Part shown: one piece after another, positions 59,830 to 64,000 of the stretch | Position numbering within the stretch: position 1 is the first letter of the stretch | Layout: every line of letters starts with the position of its first letter | Assembly (NCBI GenBank): GCA_009760855.2 | Contig: WPIO01000018.1 | Location: 4,526,001-4,590,000 of the forward strand | Direction: 5' to 3' | Source: Cristatella mucedo | Taxonomy: Eukaryota; Bryozoa; Phylactolaemata; Cristatellidae | Length of the DNA: 64,000 bases | Position numbers and translations under genes: made by a program | Notes under the pieces: model-generated | The model's input: the letters and a program-made list of their open reading frames with translations, nothing else | Told to the model about the DNA's origin: nothing | Database searches by the model: none

Positions 59830-62825
59830 TCTTTTAATCGATTGTCTTGGTCCGAAAACAAGCTACCGATAGTGGCAGTAGTCTATCGCCCACCAAATCC
59901 TCCTTTATCTCAGATTTCTCCGATCTCATTTCGATTCTGTGTGCAAGAAATCGATCCTTCCTTGTTATGGGTGATTTCAACGTTCACTTTGATAATCTAT
60001 CTGACGCCTTCAGCTCTGAATTTTGTGCATTGACTGACTCATTGTCTCTTGTGGCTTATGTGCATGGCCCTACTAACATCAAGGGTCACACACTCGACCG
60101 GATTTTCTCGTACAACTGCACTTTGTCATCACCAATTGTTACCAAATCCTGCTTATCTGACCACATGTAAGTCTCATTCAATCTGCAGTGTGTGCCCACC
60201 TCCTCTAAAATAACCTGTGAATCGCGAAACCTCAAGACCCTTGACATCGATGCTGTCCGTGCGAGAATATCAGCCCCGACTCTGCTTCTCAGTCCTCCCT
60301 CCGATCTGTCATCGTTGGTAGATAGCTACAACACGACACTAGCTGACACGCTCGACGAGTTTGCACCTCTGACTAAGCGAACTGTGCGCCCTCGCCCAGA
60401 CGGCCTATGGTTTACCACAGACATTAAACTAGCCAGGTCTACTAAGCGCAAGCTTGAAAAGCATACAAAAGATCAGGACTAACTGTCCATCAACATGCAT
60501 ATGAAGACTATTGTAGGTCGTACCAATCGATCCTAGCAAAGGCCAATTCTAGCTTCTATGAAAACATTGTTGAATCACAGATGCACAATCCAAAAATGCT
60601 GATGTCGACGATCGACCATCTCTTCAACCGCTCCCAGACTAGATCCTTACCTGATGATCCTTTGATGATCTAGCCGATCGCTTTTCTCGATTCTTTGTGC
60701 AGAAGATAGACAAGTTCAGGGAGTCCATCCCTGCGATGACAACATCCCCCCCCCCCTAGAATGCTGTTCCCCGATTCCTGGCTGCACTTCAATGTCTACA
60801 TTTAAGCAGGTCACTAGTGATCTCGTTCTGAAGTTCATATCCCAATCAAAGAAGACAACAAGTCCTCTGGACCCTATTCCCACTGTCCTGCTCCTACGTT
60901 GCATTGATCTGCTGCTGCTATGCATAACTAACATCATTAATATGTTATTAGCCTCAGGTTGTGTCCCAGCACCTTTCAAAAAGCGGTAGTCAGGCCACTT
61001 CTAAAGAAAGTGACACTAGACCAAGAGAACTTACTCAACTACCGCCCAGTCTTCCTTCTACCATTCCTTTCAAAGACCCTGGAACGGGTCGTGGCGGACC
61101 AGCTGAACTCATATATTGAAACTTCAAACCTTGCTAGTAAGTTCCAGTCTGGCTTTAGAGCTTATCACTCCATAGAATCGGCATTTCTCAGGGAGTAAAA
61201 CGACCTACTTAGGAATGCAGACATAGGTAGAGTGACTCTGCTTGTTTTGCTCGAACTTTCGGCAGCTGATGATACTATCGATCACAAAATTCGTCTAGAG
61301 CGCCTTTCATCTCGCCTGGGCATCACTGGCACTGCATTGCAATAATTCAGGCCCTATCTCAGTGGGAAACTCCAGATTATTGATGTGAATGGACACAAAT
61401 TATTCGAGGTACTTCTGAAATATGGAGTACCTCAGGGCTCCGTGCTAGGTCCGGCTCTTTACACGGTTTATACTCTCCCGCTTGCTGATGTGATTGCCAA
61501 GCACAATCTAGGCTTTCACTTCTATGCGGATGATACTCAGTTGTCAGGCAAAGCATCGTACCACTCGCTTTTCGGAATCCAACAGTCTAGAAATACCTCG
61601 TACAAACCTTAAATCCTTTGGAGACCGTGCATTTAGCTCGTATGCTCCCACAGCCTGGAACTCCCTCCCGACCTGCATCAGAACATCCCCTGACCTGACC
61701 ACATTTAAAAGAAACTTAAAAACATACCTATTTAGGACAGCATTTAGTGGGTCCTTGTGATTCGTCCTCGATGTGCTTATGCGTGCTGACACTGTTCATG
61801 CTGCCACTAACCACATTTGCATGCTGACCCAGTGCATGTAACCCCTAACCATGTTATTCATTTTGTTTGTTTTTCAAGCATGATTTTACTTACTATTCTA
61901 TTGCGTATCACTTTGCAGCGAATGTAAAGCGCCTAGAAAGAGATTAAGTTCTCTGAGGGCGCTTTATCAAGTGCTATATTATTATTATTATTATTATTAC
62001 CTTTGCTTTGATCCCTCCCACCCTTCGAGCACCTCGAATTCTCTCAACTCCCTTGCTGCATGTATTGATGACGTCTACATATGGATGACAGCAAATTTTC
62101 TAAAACTAAACGATGATAAAACTAACTTACTAGTTATGGACAAACCCGGCGTGATTCAGAAATTGGAAAGGCTGACGCTCAAAATTTGCTCTGCCATTAT
62201 ATCTCCAGTTGAATCAGCTCGAAATCTTGGTGTCATTTTTCAAAGTGACCTCTCGTTAGACGACCTCATCAGCTCCACAATTAAGTCTGCCTACTTTTAG
62301 CTACATAACGTTGTTAAAATGTGTGCTTGCTTAGATAAGGATAACACGTCTAAGTTGATTCATGCATTTGTGACATCCCGTCTTGACGTCTGCAACTCAC
62401 AGCTTGCTGGCCTACCGGATTGTGCAATCAGGCGATTACAGCTGGTGCAAAACTCCGAAGCTAGGCTTGTCTGTCGTGAGCTTCGCAGTTGCCACATCAT
62501 ACCACTTCTCGCCGACCTGCGCTGGCTACCAGTCAAGCAATGGATCGACTTCAAGGTTTTGTCCCTCACTTTTAGGTCACTTCATTCTTTGGCTTCAGCC
62601 TATCTCTCAGATCTACTCCCCTACCAGGCCAAGCATCGTACCACCCGCTTTTCGGAGTATAACAGTTTACTAATACCTCGTACAAACCTTAAATCCTTAG
62701 GAGACCGTGCATTTAGTTCGTATGCTCCCAAAGTCTGGAACTCACTCCCGACTTGCGTCACAACATCCCCTGACTTGACCACATTTAAAAAAAATTTAAA
62801 AACACACCTATACATAGGTGTGCTT
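59830..62825 (+). mobile_element. L2-like LINE family A with endonuclease remnants, split by a nested copy
   Basis: 59830-60170: APE-type endonuclease end (AVVYRPPNP, FLVMGDFNVHFDNLSDAFSS, HTLDRIFS, LSDH). 60192-60482: linker (RNLKTLDIDAVRARI, LVDSYNTTLADTLDEFAPLT). 60780-61543: RT start to YADDTQL. Then the nested insertion. 61985-62825: LCFDPSHPSSTSNSLNSLAA through to the RT C-terminus. Several stops and frameshifts. The most 5'-extended copy in the window. Confidence 0.9.
61544..61984 (+). mobile_element. 5'-truncated LINE-A nested in LINE-A (same strand)
   Basis: RT C-terminus, 3' UTR, hairpin and (ATT)n inserted just after the DDTQL codons of the host. The host reading continues at 61985 with the next residues. 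Nearly identical to the 3' end at 56440-56890, so young. Confidence 0.92.
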
Positions 62826-62830
62826 TTAAA

Positions 62831-62832
62831 TA

Positions 62833-62907
<75 letters not shown>

Positions 62908-62940
62908 GTAAATAAATAAATATAAATAAATAAATAAATA
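62831..62940 (+). repeat. (AAAT)n microsatellite
   Basis: About 110 bp of TAAA units, then a short TA run. It starts directly after the truncated end of the LINE-A copy. Confidence 0.98.
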
Positions 62941-63234
62941 TATATATATATAACGTCGCTGATGAGCTGGGTGCACAGCGAGTGTGAAAAGGTGTACGTA
63001 TCAAAGTCGGCGGAGCCGATCGACCTATTCGTGTTGCGTTAAGTTGATTATGGGTGGGTCACGTGAGAGCCCATTTCTAATGGGAAGGAAGGAAAGCGAC
63101 GCAGTCGGACTCGGCTAGGGGAAGGACATCTGCAAGGCGGCAAGTAACGGGACAAAGAAAAGTGCCGCCGCTGCCGCCGAAAGTATTATGGAGGGTCTTG
63201 TGAAAACCTTATCTGTGTGTGAGGAAAGGAAAGA

Positions 63235-63342
63235 GAGGAACGGATGTGTTGTAAAGGAAAAAAAGAACAGAAGTGTTGCTTTTTACAGGAAAGAGAGGAG
63301 CGGAAGTGTTGCAAAGGAAAGAGAGCAACGGAAGTGTTATAT

Positions 63343-63401
<59 letters not shown>

Positions 63402-63470
63402 AGCGGAAGTTCTGCAAAGGAGCGAGACAGTCGGAAGTGTTGTAAAGGAACGAGAGGCACAGAAGTGCTG
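63235..63470 (+). repeat. About 28-bp minisatellite with ETS-like cores and (GA)n
   Basis: Seven imperfect units with cores at 63241, 63268, 63301, 63329, 63404, 63432 and 63460, most reading CGGAAGTG or one base off. Interrupted by (GA)n at 63344-63397. Confidence 0.85.
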
Positions 63471-63858
63471 CTGCCGGAGTCCAAAATTGAATCTGGCTGA
63501 CCACCACAGCCAGAATCAGCCAGCCTGAGGCGTCTGCCAGGAATAGGACCAAAGTGTATTAAAAGTATCACCACCTGTTAAGCAGAGCGTAAACAGTAAG
63601 CGAAACGCATGCCACACAGGTACGCATCGCACAGGCAGGCTTGCGGCGAGATGTAAACAGAAGTCGAGACAAAGGTATTGCGACACAGGGCCACGCTCCA
63701 GCCAAGCGGTCGAGCGTCTCGCTCGCTTGTCCTTTGCTCGAGCACGTCTGCGGCCGCAGCAGCCGCCGCCGCCGCCGCCGCCGCCGACTCAGTCGGGACT
63801 GAAATGCTGGCGTGGGCAGCTGCAAAGTACAGTCTTAGTTAACAGGCCGATCGAGAGG

Positions 63859-63867
63859 TCAAGGTCA
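63859..63867 (+). promoter_or_regulatory. Extended nuclear receptor half-site (ERR/SF-1 type)
   Basis: TCAAGGTCA, a full match. GGTCATGGTCAAGG follows at 63878, and TGACCTTGA (the same site on the other strand) is at 63951-63959. Motif only. Confidence 0.3.
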
Positions 63868-64000
63868 AGACCGATGGGTCATGGTCAAGGCAGCGCAGCT
63901 ACCAAGGCGCTGGCGGCTGCTAGATTGCGCTATTCGCAAGAGATAACGGGTGACCTTGAACTGCGACGATCAAAAATTGCATGCACCGCCATCAATTGCC

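Larger units (their letters stand above)
62951..64000 (+). other. CpG-rich terminal region, no exon confirmed
   Basis: A 31-codon open stretch at 62953-63042 (SLMSWVHSECEKVYVSKSAE) ends in TAA but has no acceptor. Contains the minisatellite at 63235-63470, a (CCG)n run at 63757-63786 and nuclear receptor-like half sites near the end. Confidence 0.35.

Noticed and set aside
62953-63042. Possible terminal coding exon (SLMSWVHSECEKVYVSKSAE, TAA)
   Set aside because: Preceded by TA repeats with no acceptor, and no family recognised; kept only as a note.

Overview
The window reads as a piece of an animal nuclear genome. It has intron-split genes with GT-AG (and one GC-AG) splice sites, long microsatellites, many copies of L2/CR1-type non-LTR retrotransposons, tRNA-derived SINEs, a MITE-like element and a copia-type relic. 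The species cannot be told from the sequence. The two recognisable genes are animal genes, and the repeat content fits an invertebrate or basal chordate. No bacterial operon, CRISPR array or phage structure is present.

Bases 1-29903 (+) hold the 3' two thirds of a PARG gene (poly(ADP-ribose) glycohydrolase). Thirteen exons join in phase to 1461 nt, 486 codons plus a stop, covering part of the helical accessory domain and the whole macrodomain-type catalytic core. The catalytic QEE loop is in the exon at 18054-18201. Most of these exons are too short to stand out as long ORFs; they were found by reading conserved peptides and checking splice phase. Introns of up to about 5 kb are filled with L2-like copies, SINEs, a 268-bp MITE and (CT)n/(GT)n arrays.

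Bases 32536-38866 (+) hold a second gene on the same strand, CCDC59 (TAP26/BR22 family, a small basic nuclear coiled-coil protein). Four exons join in phase. One of its introns uses a GC-AG pair, is 270 nt long and has no in-frame stop. Its last intron contains an L2-A element nested inside an L2-B element.

From 39 kb to the end no protein gene could be identified with confidence. This part is mostly retroelement debris, plus several CpG-rich islands (40.7-41.7, 43.1-44.9, 49.1-49.7, 56.9-57.7 and 63.0-64.0 kb) that look promoter-like but have no recognised exons. The best-preserved transposons are an L2-like reverse transcriptase of family B at 53350-55138 and one of family A at 55345-56890 with a 433-codon open frame. 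Family A is also represented at 59830-62825 with endonuclease remnants and a second family A copy nested in it.

The repeats interact. SINE type 2 ends in a tail that matches the 3' hairpin of LINE family A, as expected of a SINE mobilised by a partner LINE. In several places long (TA)n arrays start directly at these SINE tails. At least four retroelement-in-retroelement insertions can be read directly. No convincing new molecular system was found. The more unusual observations are the in-frame GC-AG intron, the SINE-LINE tail match, solo LINE tails, insertions next to splice donors, a hairpin with extra arm copies, and a minisatellite carrying ETS-like cores.
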